From positions 17,591 to 81,590 of the forward strand of contig WGAT01000071.1 in assembly GCA_015494715.1 (NCBI GenBank): a DNA stretch of 64,000 nt, written 5' to 3'. Below the pieces are notes generated by a model, which saw only the letters and a program-made list of their open reading frames with translations, did not search any database and was not told the DNA's origin. This DNA comes from Campylobacterota bacterium. GTDB lineage: Bacteria; Campylobacterota; Campylobacteria; Campylobacterales; Nitratiruptoraceae. Positions 15,034-25,674 of this stretch are shown piece after piece. The first letter of the stretch is position 1, and every line of letters begins with the position of its first letter. The position numbers were made by a program, and so were the translations under genes.

Positions 15034-17597
15034 CCTTGCTCCTCCACTCGCTTGGCTATCCAATCCACAGCCGCTTCTTTGGCTGTACCAATCTTTTTGG
15101 GCTCTTTACCTCCGGCTTGAGCGAAATCTGGACGGCCACCGCCACCGCCACCAACAATCGGAGCGACGGCTTTGACCCACTCACCCGCTTTAATATCGCT
15201 TCCTTTGACACCGGCTGCTATGAGAACCTTATCTCCTTTTGGCTGAAAGAGCATCACCGCCACTTTGTCATGAGCGTTTTTGAGGTCGTCTATAAGCTGC
15301 TTGATATCACCGCTTTCGACCTCATCCACTACGACCAATAGATCGCCGATCTTTTGACCAGAGAGCTCTTTTTTGCTCGACTTCATCGCATTTTTGAGCT
15401 CGGTTTTGAGCTCTTTGATCTCGTTTTTGAGCTTATGGATGCCTTGGAGGATATCTTTGTTTTTGAGCTCATCTCGTGCTTCAGCCAAATCCTCTCGCCA
15501 CGATTTGGCTAGATTGAGCGCACTCATCCCGCACACCGCCTCGATACGGCGCACGCCACTGCTTACACCCGACTCTTTGGTGATGAAAAAGCTGCCAATC
15601 TCCGCGGTATTTCGCACATGGGTCCCACCGCACAGCTCCACGCTCACATCGCCAAACTCCACCACTCGCACCACATCGCCATACTTCTCGCCAAAGAGGG
15701 CCATCGCCCCTTTTTGCTTCGCTTTTTCGATGGGCATCTCCTCTACTTTGCCCTCGATCCCTTGAGCGATCACCTCGTTGACGAAATCCTCGATACGCTG
15801 GATCTGCTGGGCCGTCAATGGTTTTGGATGGGAAAAGTCAAAGCGCAGCCTACTAGCCTCCACGAGGCTGCCTTGCTGGGTCACATGCTCACCCAAGATT
15901 TTTCGAAGAGCGGAGTGGAGGATATGGGTGGCGGAGTGGTGCTTGGCGATCTCTCGGCGGGATTTGTCCACGATCGCCTCGACCGCCTCGTCCACCGCCA
16001 GCGCTCGCACCGCCTCTACCAGACTCATATTAAGATCGAAAAATTTTTGGGTATCGAGTACTTTGGCCACTACAGGACCTTCATACTCTCTTAGTTCCCC
16101 TCGATCGCCTACCTGACCACCACTCTCGGCGTAAAAGGGAGTCTCTTCGAGGAGCACCCACCCCTTTTGACCTGGCTCTAGACGCTTGGTTTTCTTGAAA
16201 TTTTCGTCCAAAATCGCCAGTACGATCGTACCGGTTTTGAGCTTTTCGTAACCCACAAACTCGTTTTTGAGTCCAACCAGCTCTTTGAAATCGCCTTGAA
16301 GCGCCTTGTCGCCACTCCCTTTCCACGCGGCTTTGGCTCTTTGGCGCTGCTCTTGCATCCGTTTCTCAAAAGTCTTTTTATCCAGCCGCAGCCCTTTTTC
16401 TTTGAGCATATCCTCAGTCAAATCCAGCGGAAATCCGTAGGTATCGTAGAGCTTGAATGCCACCTCGCCGCTAAAGACTTCGCTCGTTTTGGCCAGCTCC
16501 TCCTCAAAAAGGCGCATCCCAGCCTCAATGGTTTGATAAAAACGCTCCTCTTCGGCTTTTATCTGCTCCTTGATGGTTGGTAGCTTTTCATTGAGATACT
16601 CGTAGTGTCCGCCCATCAGCTTGGCTACCTCATCGGCGAGGCGATACATAAAGGGCTCTTTAAGACCCAACAAATAGCCGTGCCGCACGCCTCTACGAAG
16701 AATTCTACGCAGCACATATCCCCGCCCTTCGTTGCTAAACATCACCCCTTGAGCCAGCAAGAAGGTGACGGCTCGGATATGATCGGCAATGACGCGAAAG
16801 CTGGCTCCCTCCTCATATTTGTACTCTTTTTTGGCCAAATCGGAAATGGCTTGGATAAGAGGCATAAACAAAGAGCTCTCATAATTGCTCAGCACCCCCT
16901 CTTTGATGGCGGTGATACGCTCAAGCCCCATCCCCGTATCGATACTGGGCTTTGGCAGTGGCAGCAACTCTCCAGCTTCGTTGCGCTCATACTGCATAAA
17001 GACCAGATTCCAGATCTCCAAAAACCTATCGCCATCGCCCCCTAGATAATCCTCTGGACCGTTGAAATGCTCCTCTCCTTGATCGTAAAAGATTTCACTA
17101 CATGGTCCGCAAGGTCCCGTATCGCCCATCTGCCAAAAGTTGTCCTTGTCGCCAAAACGTTTGATACGATCGGGGCTTACATGTTTTCGCCAAATCTTCT
17201 CGGCTTCGTCGTCGCTCTCGTGCACCGTCACCCAAAGCCTATCTATTGGCAGCTCCAACACTTTGGTCACAAACTCCCAAGCGTACTCGATCGCCTCCTC
17301 TTTGAAGTAGTCGCCAAAGCTGAAATTGCCAAGCATCTCGAAGAATGTATGGTGTCTGGCGGTATAACCCACATTTTCTAGGTCGTTATGCTTGCCACCC
17401 GCTCGGATACAGGTCTGGCAGCTAGTGGCTCTGGGAGGAGTTGGTGGTGGAAGCTCTCCGGTAAAGATCTTTTTGAAAGGCACCATCCCCGCATTGGTAA
17501 AAAGAAGCGTAGGATCTTCTGGTACCAGTGGAGCGCTGGGATAAATTTTGTGATTTTTGCTTGCAAAATAGTCTAAAAAAGCTTTTCTGATATCCAT
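15030..17597 (-). CDS. alaS: Alanyl-tRNA synthetase
   Basis: AlaRS charges tRNA-Ala in the cytosol. The 855-residue protein starts [11 protein letters not shown] and contains the class II catalytic core ([21 protein letters not shown]). The editing-domain zinc motifs HHSATHILH and [13 protein letters not shown] are present, as are a coiled coil and the C-terminal DHHA1 domain [15 protein letters not shown]. The ATG at 17597 is preferred because it matches the family start and has an AAGG ribosome site; the open frame continues 17 codons further without support. It is the first gene of an eight-gene operon reaching to PBP1A, linking translation, polyamine and cell-wall genes. Confidence 0.97.
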   Translation of the reverse strand: MDIRKAFLDYFASKNHKIYPSAPLVPEDPTLLFTNAGMVPFKKIFTGELPPPTPPRATSCQTCIRAGGKHNDLENVGYTARHHTFFEMLGNFSFGDYFKEEAIEYAWEFVTKVLELPIDRLWVTVHESDDEAEKIWRKHVSPDRIKRFGDKDNFWQMGDTGPCGPCSEIFYDQGEEHFNGPEDYLGGDGDRFLEIWNLVFMQYERNEAGELLPLPKPSIDTGMGLERITAIKEGVLSNYESSLFMPLIQAISDLAKKEYKYEEGASFRVIADHIRAVTFLLAQGVMFSNEGRGYVLRRILRRGVRHGYLLGLKEPFMYRLADEVAKLMGGHYEYLNEKLPTIKEQIKAEEERFYQTIEAGMRLFEEELAKTSEVFSGEVAFKLYDTYGFPLDLTEDMLKEKGLRLDKKTFEKRMQEQRQRAKAAWKGSGDKALQGDFKELVGLKNEFVGYEKLKTGTIVLAILDENFKKTKRLEPGQKGWVLLEETPFYAESGGQVGDRGELREYEGPVVAKVLDTQKFFDLNMSLVEAVRALAVDEAVEAIVDKSRREIAKHHSATHILHSALRKILGEHVTQQGSLVEASRLRFDFSHPKPLTAQQIQRIEDFVNEVIAQGIEGKVEEMPIEKAKQKGAMALFGEKYGDVVRVVEFGDVSVELCGGTHVRNTAEIGSFFITKESGVSSGVRRIEAVCGMSALNLAKSWREDLAEARDELKNKDILQGIHKLKNEIKELKTELKNAMKSSKKELSGQKIGDLLVVVDEVESGDIKQLIDDLKNAHDKVAVMLFQPKGDKVLIAAGVKGSDIKAGEWVKAVAPIVGGGGGGRPDFAQAGGKEPKKIGTAKEAAVDWIAKRVEEQG

Positions 17598-17698
17598 CGT
17601 AAACCTTGTGATTATGAAGTATCCATATTTTACCAAAAATCGCCCCAAAGCCTTGAGCGTTCATTTTGGCCGATGGAAGAATGAAGAAAAAGTATGGA

Positions 17699-19447
17699 CT
17701 AGTTGCGTTGCGGCACTAAATAGCCCTCGTTGACCAGCTCCAGCACTACGTCTCGAAAAACGGGAACGGCGGTCTGGGAGGCAAAATGGCGTCTTTTAGG
17801 ATCTATGACCGTCACGCCTATGGTATAGCGGTGCCTGTCGTCGTTGGCAAAACCAAAAAAAGAGCTGTTATAAGTATGGACATACCGCCCTTTGCGCACC
17901 ATATAGGCCGTGCCGGTCTTTCCACCTATTTGCAAACCATCGATCTGCGCTATGGTACCCGTCCCTTTTTTGACGACTTTTTGTAAAATTTTGTTCATCG
18001 TAGTCGCAGTCTTCAAAGAGATGACCCTCTTTCTTTTGGGAGAAGGGAGGGGTATCTTTTTCTCGTTCTCATTGGACAAAAAAGAGCCCAAGCGAGGAGT
18101 GTAGACATCTCCGTCATTGTTAAAAGCCTCATACGCTCGCAACAGCTGCATAAAAGTAGCCCGTATCCCATATCCATACGCCACGGTAGCTTTATAGATC
18201 TCACTTTTTAATTTAATAATAGGCATGATAGACCCTCGTCGCTCATAGGGTAAATCTATGCCCGTTTTTTGGCCAAACCCAAAAGTACGCAGCCCTTTCC
18301 AATATAGATCCACCGGTAGACGCTGGGCCAGCTGGGCAATCCCTATGTTGGAGGAATATACGATAACGTTCTCGGCGCTGAGCCACTGAAATTTATGCTC
18401 GTCCGTAATAACCTTTTTGCCTAATTTGTATCGGCCGTTGTACCCTCGTATCACCTCCAAAGGGGAGACAAGCTTGTGCTCAAGCAGCAAAGCGAAGATG
18501 ATAGGTTTCATCACCGATCCGGGCTCAAACTCATACTCGATAAATTTTGGATTGAGGGCGCTGTAATCTTTTCTCGTAATATGCTTTGGATCGAAACGAT
18601 TGGAAGTGGCCATAGCTATGATTTTGCCCGTAGTGCTATCCATCACGGCCGCCAAAATCTCCTTGGCATCAAGATCTTTTTTGTGCACATCCAAAATATT
18701 TTCAATACTCTTTTGCAACAGCATATTGATGTTTAGATGCACATTGTAGCCGTCATAGCGCCGTTTGATAAGAGCCTCTTTGTTTAGGATAATGTTGTTG
18801 CCTACATCCCGTTTTCCCTTAATAAGGCCGTCTTGTTTGGGTTTTATTTTCTCCTCGTAATATTTTTCTATACCTTTGACCCCAGCTATTCTTGTATACC
18901 TATCCTCCTCATACTTTCGTACATACCCAACTACGGGCGTGAGCACATCTTTATAAGGATAGTTTCTACTCTCCCCACTCTCTAAAATGGTCAATCCTTG
19001 CTTAATGACTCTCGTGCCCACTTTATATGGGATAAACATATCCATTTGATAAAGTTTTCGTCCCAAAATTTTCAGCTGATAAGCCGTTTTGGCATCAATC
19101 CTGTATGAAAGCACGGTATAGCCAGACTTTCGCAGAGCCCGCCGAATCTTTTTTTGGGGAATACCGCTATAAATACTAAAAAGTTTTATAAACAAAGACT
19201 TTTTTTTTGGATCGATGCAGCGAGTATTGACCGCCACTTTATAAAGCTTGGTAGAATAGACTACCTGATAGCCGTCGCTTGTAACGATAGAGCCTCGGAT
19301 CGCTCTATTTTTCTCCTCCACAACGAGTTTGGGCAGCCGCCTGTCTTTTATGATTATTTTAAGAAATGCTCCCCAAAAAATAACTATTCCCAAAACGAAA
19401 AGAAGAAAAAGAGAGACGATTTTATAAAGTTTGTTCAGAGTGTTCAT
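17699..19447 (-). CDS. ftsI: Septal peptidoglycan transpeptidase FtsI (PBP3)
   Basis: The 582-residue class B penicillin-binding protein has a short cytoplasmic tail and one membrane anchor (about residues 8-30). A pedestal domain follows, including NRAIRGSIVTSDG. The transpeptidase domain has SxxK in EPGSVMKP, SSN in IVYSSNIG and KTGT in IGGKTGTAYMV. It cross-links peptidoglycan at the division septum with FtsW, which is encoded divergently next to it. I use the ATG at 19447; a TTG codon directly before it is less likely. The ribosome site is weak. It is separated from alaS by about 100 bp without a clear terminator. Confidence 0.93.
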   Translation of the reverse strand: MNTLNKLYKIVSLFLLFVLGIVIFWGAFLKIIIKDRRLPKLVVEEKNRAIRGSIVTSDGYQVVYSTKLYKVAVNTRCIDPKKKSLFIKLFSIYSGIPQKKIRRALRKSGYTVLSYRIDAKTAYQLKILGRKLYQMDMFIPYKVGTRVIKQGLTILESGESRNYPYKDVLTPVVGYVRKYEEDRYTRIAGVKGIEKYYEEKIKPKQDGLIKGKRDVGNNIILNKEALIKRRYDGYNVHLNINMLLQKSIENILDVHKKDLDAKEILAAVMDSTTGKIIAMATSNRFDPKHITRKDYSALNPKFIEYEFEPGSVMKPIIFALLLEHKLVSPLEVIRGYNGRYKLGKKVITDEHKFQWLSAENVIVYSSNIGIAQLAQRLPVDLYWKGLRTFGFGQKTGIDLPYERRGSIMPIIKLKSEIYKATVAYGYGIRATFMQLLRAYEAFNNDGDVYTPRLGSFLSNENEKKIPLPSPKRKRVISLKTATTMNKILQKVVKKGTGTIAQIDGLQIGGKTGTAYMVRKGRYVHTYNSSFFGFANDDRHRYTIGVTVIDPKRRHFASQTAVPVFRDVVLELVNEGYLVPQRN

Positions 19448-19487
19448 CAAGCTACTGTATTTTAGATTTTTTTTGCCAAATTGTGGC

Positions 19488-19493
19488 TATAAT
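19488..19493 (+). promoter_or_regulatory. ftsW-murG promoter -10 box
   Basis: TATAAT preceded by GTGGC lies 31 bp upstream of the ftsW start in the ftsI-ftsW divergent gap. A TAAAAT on the minus strand near 19465 may serve ftsI. No strong -35 box is visible for either. Confidence 0.5.
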
Positions 19494-19524
19494 AATACTT
19501 ATAAACCAATAAAGATAGACTTAA

Positions 19525-20691
19525 ATGCCAATCGACAAAAAACTTTTCCAAATCGCCACAGCCATTATCATCATTAGTATGCTCGCTTCGTACTCGCTTA
19601 CGACCTATACTACTTTGTATTTTGGCTACTCCCAATACCATTTTTTCGTACGCCAAACCCTCTTTGGCCTTATTGCGATCTTTGCCATGTGGTATCTGGC
19701 CCGGCAAAATCCGGACACTTTCATCAAGCCCTTTGGTCTTTGGCTCTTTATACTCTCTTTTTTGCTCATGCTTGGGATGAAATTTTTCCCCGCCTCCTTG
19801 GTCACTTCCGTCGGAGGAGCGAAGCGTTGGATCAAGATATTTGGATTTTCCGTCGCGCCCGTGGAGTTTTTCAAAGTGGGGTTTGTCTTTTTTTTGGCGT
19901 GGAGCTTTTCTCGTAAATTCAACAACGATACGCCCAAAAAACTCTCTTACGAGATCAAACTCATCGCCCCATATCTCTTTCTTTTTCTTATAGCCGTCCT
20001 CTCTATCGCGCTTTTTCAAAATGATATCGGTCAAGTGACGGTTTTGGGGCTGACTCTTGCTTTTATGCTCGTTTTTGCCGGGAGAAGTTTGAAACTCTTT
20101 TTTATTCTGCTTGGATTTGCCCTGACCCTTTTTATCATCTTCGTCTCTATCTCCGAGCATAGAATCGCTAGAATAAAGATGTGGTGGGCAAGCGCTCAAA
20201 ACCTCTTGCTCTCCTATATGCCCGCGTGGATGGCCCAAGAGCTCAAACTCGACAACGCCAAGGAGTCTTATCAGATAGCCAACTCCCTCAACGCCATCCA
20301 TCACGGAGGAATGATAGGACAAGGTATTGGCAACGGCCAGTTTAAACTCGGCTTTTTAAGTGAGATACATACCGACTTCATTCTTTCTGGTATCGGCGAG
20401 GAGGTGGGCTTTATAGGCATAGTGATTTTAATGATTTTATACCTCATTCTCCTCCAGCGCCTCTTTCGTATCGCCAATCGCACCACCAACAAAACCACCT
20501 ACCTCTTTAGCGTTGGAGTAGCAATGCTCATTGGCTTTTCTTTACTCATCAACGCTTTTGGGGTAACGAGTCTTATCCCGATCAAAGGTATCGCCGTACC
20601 GATGCTTAGTTACGGGGGGAGCTCTATGATTGCAAACGGCATAGCCCTTGGAATGGTACTGATGATGAGCAAAAGTAGGAAAGAGTATTGA
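19525..20691 (+). CDS. ftsW: Peptidoglycan glycosyltransferase FtsW
   Basis: The 388-residue SEDS-family protein has about ten membrane helices and polymerises septal glycan strands from lipid II. SEDS signatures are GGAKRWIKI, EFFKVGFV, QNDIGQVTV (catalytic Asp region), GGMIGQGIGNG, TDFILSGIGEEVGF and the C-terminal VPMLSYGGSSM. Its pairing with ftsI (divergent) and murG (overlapping, downstream) favours FtsW over RodA. The start ATG at 19525 has a weak purine-rich ribosome site. Confidence 0.93.
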   Translation: MPIDKKLFQIATAIIIISMLASYSLTTYTTLYFGYSQYHFFVRQTLFGLIAIFAMWYLARQNPDTFIKPFGLWLFILSFLLMLGMKFFPASLVTSVGGAKRWIKIFGFSVAPVEFFKVGFVFFLAWSFSRKFNNDTPKKLSYEIKLIAPYLFLFLIAVLSIALFQNDIGQVTVLGLTLAFMLVFAGRSLKLFFILLGFALTLFIIFVSISEHRIARIKMWWASAQNLLLSYMPAWMAQELKLDNAKESYQIANSLNAIHHGGMIGQGIGNGQFKLGFLSEIHTDFILSGIGEEVGFIGIVILMILYLILLQRLFRIANRTTNKTTYLFSVGVAMLIGFSLLINAFGVTSLIPIKGIAVPMLSYGGSSMIANGIALGMVLMMSKSRKEY

Positions 20692-21677
20692 AAATAGCCC
20701 TTACAGGCGGCGGTACGGGCGGACATTTGGCCATTGCCAAAGCTTTGGGCGAGGCTTTCAAAGAGCTTGGCGCCAAACCGATCTATATTGGCTCCACCAC
20801 GGGTCAAGATAGACAATGGTTTGCAAAGGAGCAAATCTTTCACGCACGCTATTTTTTACCCTCTAGCGGAGTAGTAAACAAAAAAGGAATCAAAAAGCTC
20901 CAAGCTCTTGGCCAAATCTTTCTGAGCGCCAAAGAAGCCGCCTCATATCTGGATGGATGCGCAGCGGTAGTAAGCGTAGGAGGATTTTCCGCCGCTCCGG
21001 CCTCCTTTGCGGCGTTGGCAAAAAGGATACCTCTGTTTATCCACGAACAAAACGCCCATATCGGACGGCTTAATCGTCTCCTTCAACCTTTTGCCAAGGA
21101 TTTTTACTCTTCCTTTTTCCCACCCTACTACCCCTATCCCGTAGATCCCGTATACTATCAAAGCAGACGGGTGAGAAAAAAACTCAATACCATAATTTTT
21201 CTTGGCGGCAGTCAAGGAGCCAGACAGATAAACGACTTAGCCCTTGACTGGGCCAAAGGACTCAGCGAAGCGGGTATCAAAATCATACATCAAACGGGCA
21301 AACAAGAGTACCAAAGAGTCAAAAAAGAGTATGAACGACTCGGGGTACAAGCCCAAATTTTTGACTTCTCCTTTGATCTCCCCTCCAAAATAGCCAAAGC
21401 CGACTTAGCTATCGCCCGCAGCGGAGCTAGCACTCTATGGGAGCTTGCGACAAATCTGCTGCCCGCTATCTATCTCCCCTATCCCTATGCGGCCAATGAC
21501 CATCAGCGTAAAAACGCCTCTTTCTTAGCCAATAAAAAAGCTTCGGTAATGTACAACAACCATACGCTGTATGATATACTTGATATGGATATTGCGTCAA
21601 TGAGTCAAAATCTCAAAAATTTCTCTTGGCCCAATGGGGCCCAAACCATCGCTCAAGCGATATTGGATCATCTGTGA
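20688..21677 (+). CDS. murG: UDP-GlcNAc transferase MurG
   Basis: MurG adds GlcNAc to lipid I to form lipid II at the inner face of the membrane. The 329-residue GT28 protein starts with TTG at 20688, overlapping the ftsW stop by 4 bp, and reads directly into the glycine-rich motif ALTGGGTGGHLAIA. Other motifs are SVGGFSAAPASF, HEQNAHIGRLNR, FLGGSQGARQIND and the C-terminal ARSGASTLWELA. It is somewhat short compared with E. coli MurG (355). It is followed by an overlapping lipoprotein gene. Confidence 0.94.
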   Translation: MKIALTGGGTGGHLAIAKALGEAFKELGAKPIYIGSTTGQDRQWFAKEQIFHARYFLPSSGVVNKKGIKKLQALGQIFLSAKEAASYLDGCAAVVSVGGFSAAPASFAALAKRIPLFIHEQNAHIGRLNRLLQPFAKDFYSSFFPPYYPYPVDPVYYQSRRVRKKLNTIIFLGGSQGARQINDLALDWAKGLSEAGIKIIHQTGKQEYQRVKKEYERLGVQAQIFDFSFDLPSKIAKADLAIARSGASTLWELATNLLPAIYLPYPYAANDHQRKNASFLANKKASVMYNNHTLYDILDMDIASMSQNLKNFSWPNGAQTIAQAILDHL

Positions 21678-22546
21678 AAACTATATGGGCGGTAGTGACG
21701 CTTCTTTTTGCGTTTCTTTTTCAAGGATGTGAGCAAATAGATCAACCATATTGCACCATAGCCGCCAATAGATGGGTAGGATATCTCCCCTTAGCGTATG
21801 CCAACGAGATGGGATGGTTGCAAAAGGATCACTTTATTCTCAAATGGACTAGCTCTTTGAGTGAGAGTAAAACGCTCTTTCGTTTAGGACTTTGTACAGG
21901 ATTTTGCGCCACCCAATACGAAATACTCAGCGATCCCCACATCAAAGCCAAGGCTCTCCCCTATTTTTTCATAGATCAATCGTTAGGGGCCGATCAAATT
22001 CTCTCTAATATCCCTACACGAGAGCTTCACAAATTGCCCTTTCTAGAGGCGTATCTAGAGCTCTCCAGCGTCAATAAAGCCCTCCTTGACGCTTTTCTTA
22101 AAACCTACCGCTTTGACAAGGATAGGGTGCATCTAAACGACACCACCCAAGATAATATCCTCCAAATGGAATTTAAAAAACCGACCCTCATCGTCACATA
22201 CGAACCTTACGCTACCCTTTTGCGACAAAAAGGCTTTTTCTTGGTGGCCTCTTCCAAAACCCTCAAGCCCTTTATACGAGTCTACGATCTCTTTTTTGCT
22301 CTCAAAACCCTCCCGTCCCAAAGAATAGAGCCCTTGTACGAGAGTTTCTTTAAAGGGGTACAAGAGCTCCAAGAGCGTCCCCGATACTTTTATGAGATCA
22401 TCAAAAGCTACATACCCCACATTAGCTACGACAAGTTCCGACAACAGATCAAAGGTATCCGCTGGATCGAAAAACCGACCCCCTTAGACATCAATTATCT
22501 CAAAGCTCAAGGCTTTGATCTCTCCCACCTTCTCACTCGTAGATAA
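21674..22546 (+). CDS. Lipoprotein, NMT1/THI5-like solute-binding family
   Basis: Starting with GTG at 21674, the 290-residue protein has a lipoprotein signal (LLFAFLFQGC, lipidated Cys about residue 19) and a periplasmic solute-binding fold of the NMT1/nitrate-sulphonate group. The segment NRWVGYLPLAYANEMGW is diagnostic. Such proteins usually feed an ABC importer for thiamine precursors, sulphonates or similar small ligands. No permease or ATPase is adjacent, so the ligand and partner are unknown. The start overlaps the murG stop by 4 bp, so the longer frame beginning at 21626 is not needed. Its 3' end overlaps the convergent diguanylate cyclase gene by 14 bp. Confidence 0.78.
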   Translation: MKTIWAVVTLLFAFLFQGCEQIDQPYCTIAANRWVGYLPLAYANEMGWLQKDHFILKWTSSLSESKTLFRLGLCTGFCATQYEILSDPHIKAKALPYFFIDQSLGADQILSNIPTRELHKLPFLEAYLELSSVNKALLDAFLKTYRFDKDRVHLNDTTQDNILQMEFKKPTLIVTYEPYATLLRQKGFFLVASSKTLKPFIRVYDLFFALKTLPSQRIEPLYESFFKGVQELQERPRYFYEIIKSYIPHISYDKFRQQIKGIRWIEKPTPLDINYLKAQGFDLSHLLTRR

Positions 22547-23528
22547 CGACTCTGTTTTTTCCGCTGCGTTTGGCTTCGTACAAAGCTTTATCGGCTCTTT
22601 TAATCACATCCTGGGGCTCTTCGCCCTCTTTTTTTCCCGTCCCCCCAAAGCTTGCCGTAAAATTGATGCGAACGCTATTGAGGTGCAAATCCCTATTCTC
22701 AATCACTTCTCGCAAACGCTCGCCCACAACTTTTGCGGCCCTCTCATCCGCATTGGGCAGCAACACTACAAACTCTTCCCCCCCATAGCGATACGACCTT
22801 GTGCCTTTGCGTACATATTTGGTCAAAATCTCGCCTACCTCTTTTAACACCTGATCGCCCACGAGATGGCCGTAGGTGTCGTTGATATGTTTAAAATTGT
22901 CGATATCGCACATCAACAAAGCATAAGGCAGACCCGAGTCGTGGAGCTTTTGGATATCCTTATCAAAACTTCGACGATTTAGCAGACCCGTCAAACTATC
23001 ATGCTCCGCCTCTTTTTTCTGTTCGTTAAACTTCTCCTCGATAAATTCGAGCCGCCTCCTATTTTCCTCAAGAAACTTTCGCAGCTTTTTGTTTTCCTCT
23101 TCCAAATCTTTGATCTTGAGTTTGAGACTCTCCATCTTTTGGATGTCGCTTTGATCTATAGCTTGGATACTCTCTTGGATGTAGATATCGTGGGAGGTTA
23201 AATTGTGCTCAAAACGATCGAGCGCCTCTTCGCTTCCAATGGCCAAATGCCGCAGATCAAAAGAGATCTCCCGAATCTCTTGGATATCCTCGAGTACGGG
23301 TATGTCTTTGAAATACTTCTCATACAAGACTTTAAGATTTTTAGGAGTAAGGAGATGGTTCTCCTCTTTGGCTTTACATATCACATAAAACCACTCCTCA
23401 AAATTGCGAGGCGTCAAAGGGATGTTGTTTTTGCTTATAAAACTGAGCGTCGTTTTAGCGATCTGCGCAACTAACTCCTTATAACCCGTTTCTAACTCGT
23501 GCCGAAGTGCCAATTTTTTACAATTCAT
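22533..23528 (-). CDS. Diguanylate cyclase (GGDEF) with helical N-terminal domain
   Basis: The 331-residue cytosolic protein has an N-terminal helical region (about 1-115), a coiled coil (about 125-165) and a C-terminal GGDEF domain. The active-site loop is YGGEEF, consistent with c-di-GMP synthesis; DSLTGLLNRRSF and CDIDNFKHINDTYGH are also present. The product-inhibition I-site, normally RxxD upstream of the loop, reads RKGT here, so feedback inhibition is probably lost. No membrane or receiver domain is visible; the N-terminal part is the likely sensor. It converges with the lipoprotein gene and precedes panC by seven bases on the same strand. Confidence 0.9.
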   Translation of the reverse strand: MNCKKLALRHELETGYKELVAQIAKTTLSFISKNNIPLTPRNFEEWFYVICKAKEENHLLTPKNLKVLYEKYFKDIPVLEDIQEIREISFDLRHLAIGSEEALDRFEHNLTSHDIYIQESIQAIDQSDIQKMESLKLKIKDLEEENKKLRKFLEENRRRLEFIEEKFNEQKKEAEHDSLTGLLNRRSFDKDIQKLHDSGLPYALLMCDIDNFKHINDTYGHLVGDQVLKEVGEILTKYVRKGTRSYRYGGEEFVVLLPNADERAAKVVGERLREVIENRDLHLNSVRINFTASFGGTGKKEGEEPQDVIKRADKALYEAKRSGKNRVVIYE

Positions 23529-23535
23529 ATTCCCC

Positions 23536-24357
23536 TCATATCCAAATATTGTCTATCAATCTCGTTTGCCCCACATACGCGGCCACAAGAATAATGCTGT
23601 CGCCAATCCTTATATCATCAATCGCATCAAACTTTCTATCTACTATTTCAACATATTCCACCTTAAGAGGGCGTAAAATCTGTAGCATCTGCTCTTTAAG
23701 AGAGGAGGTTTTGATTACGCCGCTTTGGATCAGTTTGGCCGCTCGTTTTAAAGATTTGGGAATCAACAAAGCTTTTTGCCTCTCCTCAGGCGAGAGATAG
23801 AGATTACGACTGCTTAGAGCCAGCCCGTCATCGTCTCGTACGATCTCGCAAGGCACGATCTGTGTATCCATAAAAAATTCTCGTACCATCTTTTGGATTA
23901 AAAAGAGCTGCTGGGCGTCCTTTTTGCCAAAATAGGCCCGATGGGGATTGGCCAGATGCAAAAGTTTGTTGACCACTTGCAAAACGCCGTCAAAGTGTCC
24001 GGGACGAAAATGTCCCTCCAAAACATACCCTTTTTGGCTTGGCGCTTTTATGAGTACCTCATCTTTTTCGTATATCGCCGAGGCTTCAGGCATAAAAAGG
24101 GCGTCTACTCCCGCCAGCTCGCAAATCTTTTTATCCGCTTCATAGCGTCTGGGATACTTCTCAAAGTCCTCCCCCGGCAAAAACTGGGTTGGATTGACAA
24201 AGATCGATACGATAGTATGGTCGTTTTGGGCTACGCTCTTTTCTATCAAAGACAAGTGTCCTTTGTGCAGTGCCCCCATCGTGGGGACAAATCCTACCGA
24301 ACCGCGTAAATCTTTTCGATACGCTTGGAGCTCTTTTGGTGTGCGCAAAATCTTCAT
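23536..24357 (-). CDS. panC: Pantothenate synthetase
   Basis: PanC joins pantoate and beta-alanine using ATP. The 273-residue product has [14 protein letters not shown] near the N-terminus, the NPTQF motif, [19 protein letters not shown] and FGKKDAQQL, all hallmarks of the family. I chose the ATG at 24357, six bases after an AAGG site; a GTG two codons upstream would abut the ribosome site. It is transcribed away from prfB. No panB or panD is in the window. Confidence 0.95.
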   Translation of the reverse strand: MKILRTPKELQAYRKDLRGSVGFVPTMGALHKGHLSLIEKSVAQNDHTIVSIFVNPTQFLPGEDFEKYPRRYEADKKICELAGVDALFMPEASAIYEKDEVLIKAPSQKGYVLEGHFRPGHFDGVLQVVNKLLHLANPHRAYFGKKDAQQLFLIQKMVREFFMDTQIVPCEIVRDDDGLALSSRNLYLSPEERQKALLIPKSLKRAAKLIQSGVIKTSSLKEQMLQILRPLKVEYVEIVDRKFDAIDDIRIGDSIILVAAYVGQTRLIDNIWI

Positions 24358-24371
24358 AGCCACCCTTTTGA

Positions 24372-24377
24372 TATAAT
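24372..24377 (+). promoter_or_regulatory. prfB promoter -10 box
   Basis: TATAAT sits 39 bp before the TTG start of prfB. It overlaps an upstream in-frame TTG at 24377, which therefore cannot be the translation start. Confidence 0.6.
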
Positions 24378-24415
24378 TGCAACAACAAAATTCTACCCAA
24401 AATCAGGAGCAAGTA

Positions 24416-25522
24416 TTGGATAGCTACGAATACTCAGAGCTTTTAAAAAAGCTGGAGCAAAAGATCAAAAATATTGAAAATATCGTCAAACCAGATCAGC
24501 TCAAACAGCGGCTCAAAGAGATAGAAAAGATGGAAAACGACCCCAATTTTTGGAACGACGCCAAAAAAGCGGCGGAGGTCCAAAAGGAGAAGAATCGCCT
24601 GAGCCGAATTTTGCAAAAGTATGAAGAGGCCAAGAATGCCGTCACCGACGCTTTGGATCTTTTTGAGATGGCTACGGAAGAGGAGGATACCGAAACCCTC
24701 CAAAGCCTTTTCGACGAGGCTGGCGAATTAGAAGACAAGGTGAGCAAAGTGGAGATCGAGACGATGCTCAGCGGCGAGCACGACGACAAAAACGCCATCA
24801 TTACCATCCATCCCGGAGCCGGCGGCACCGAATCGCAAGACTGGGCCAGTATCCTCTACCGCATGTACCTGCGATGGGCGGAGCGTCACGGCTACAAGGT
24901 GGAGGTGCTCGACTATCAAGAGGGCGAAGAGGCCGGCATCAAAGATGTAAGCTTCATCATCAAAGGCGAAAACGTCTACGGCTATCTCAAAGCCGAAAAC
25001 GGCATCCACAGGCTGGTACGCATCAGCCCCTTCGACTCCAACGCCAGACGCCACACCTCCTTTGCTTCGGTGATGGTGAGTCCCGAAATAGACGAGGATA
25101 TCAATATCACCATCGAGGACAAAGATATTCGAGTCGATACCTACCGAGCCAGCGGAGCCGGCGGCCAGCATGTCAACAAAACCGACTCGGCAATCCGTAT
25201 CACCCACATCCCCACAGGTATCGTAGTCCAGTGCCAAAACGACAGAAGCCAGCACAAAAACCGAGCCACCGCCATGAAAATGCTCAAATCAAGGCTGTAT
25301 GAACTGGAGATGGAGAAGAAAAAAGCCGAACAAGAGGGAATAGAAAAGAGCGATATTGGCTGGGGACACCAGATACGAAGCTATGTGCTCGCACCCTATC
25401 AACAGGTCAAAGATACCAGAAGCAACAAAGCCTACTCCAACGTCGAAGCGATTTTGGACGGAGATATCGATAAGGTGATAGAAGATGTACTCATCGCCGA
25501 AGCGGAGAAACAAGAACAATAA
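24416..25522 (+). CDS. prfB: Peptide chain release factor 2
   Basis: RF2 terminates translation at UGA and UAA. The 368-residue protein begins [13 protein letters not shown] from a TTG start preceded by AGGAG with six bases spacing. The family features are [14 protein letters not shown], the catalytic [13 protein letters not shown] with GGQ, and [11 protein letters not shown] near the C-terminus. The stop-codon recognition segment TAVRITH-like region precedes it as SPFDSN. The frame is continuous from the start, so the programmed +1 frameshift that autoregulates RF2 in many bacteria is absent. It has its own promoter and is divergent from panC. Confidence 0.95.
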   Translation: MDSYEYSELLKKLEQKIKNIENIVKPDQLKQRLKEIEKMENDPNFWNDAKKAAEVQKEKNRLSRILQKYEEAKNAVTDALDLFEMATEEEDTETLQSLFDEAGELEDKVSKVEIETMLSGEHDDKNAIITIHPGAGGTESQDWASILYRMYLRWAERHGYKVEVLDYQEGEEAGIKDVSFIIKGENVYGYLKAENGIHRLVRISPFDSNARRHTSFASVMVSPEIDEDINITIEDKDIRVDTYRASGAGGQHVNKTDSAIRITHIPTGIVVQCQNDRSQHKNRATAMKMLKSRLYELEMEKKKAEQEGIEKSDIGWGHQIRSYVLAPYQQVKDTRSNKAYSNVEAILDGDIDKVIEDVLIAEAEKQEQ

Positions 25523-25625
25523 AATTGATCTTTTTGTTCACTATTTTTGTGTTTTTTCGATAAAAAAGGGCCCTTTTAAACTATCTTCGTCCTTTTTGCA
25601 CCAATTTAAAAATTTTTTAAAAGAG

Positions 25626-25654
25626 TTGACGATAGGATGGAGCTGTAATAAATT
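25626..25654 (+). promoter_or_regulatory. Strong sigma-70-type promoter with AT-rich upstream element
   Basis: TTGACG (25626-25631), 17 bp, TAAATT (25649-25654). Just upstream is an AT-tract (AAAAATTTTTTAAAA) resembling an UP element. A 6-bp inverted repeat TGTAAT-AA-ATTACA (25645-25658) overlaps the -10 region and could be an operator. It drives the 30-residue membrane peptide. Confidence 0.55.
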
Positions 25655-25674
25655 ACATCACGCAAGGAGAGTAT

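Noticed and set aside
19462..20322. 286-codon frame antisense to ftsW
   Set aside because: Lys/Gly-rich composition is the mirror of hydrophobic codons in ftsW.
25570..25583. Palindrome AAAAGGGCCCTTTT after prfB
   Set aside because: Too short a loop for a stable hairpin; at best a weak terminator or protein site, so not listed.
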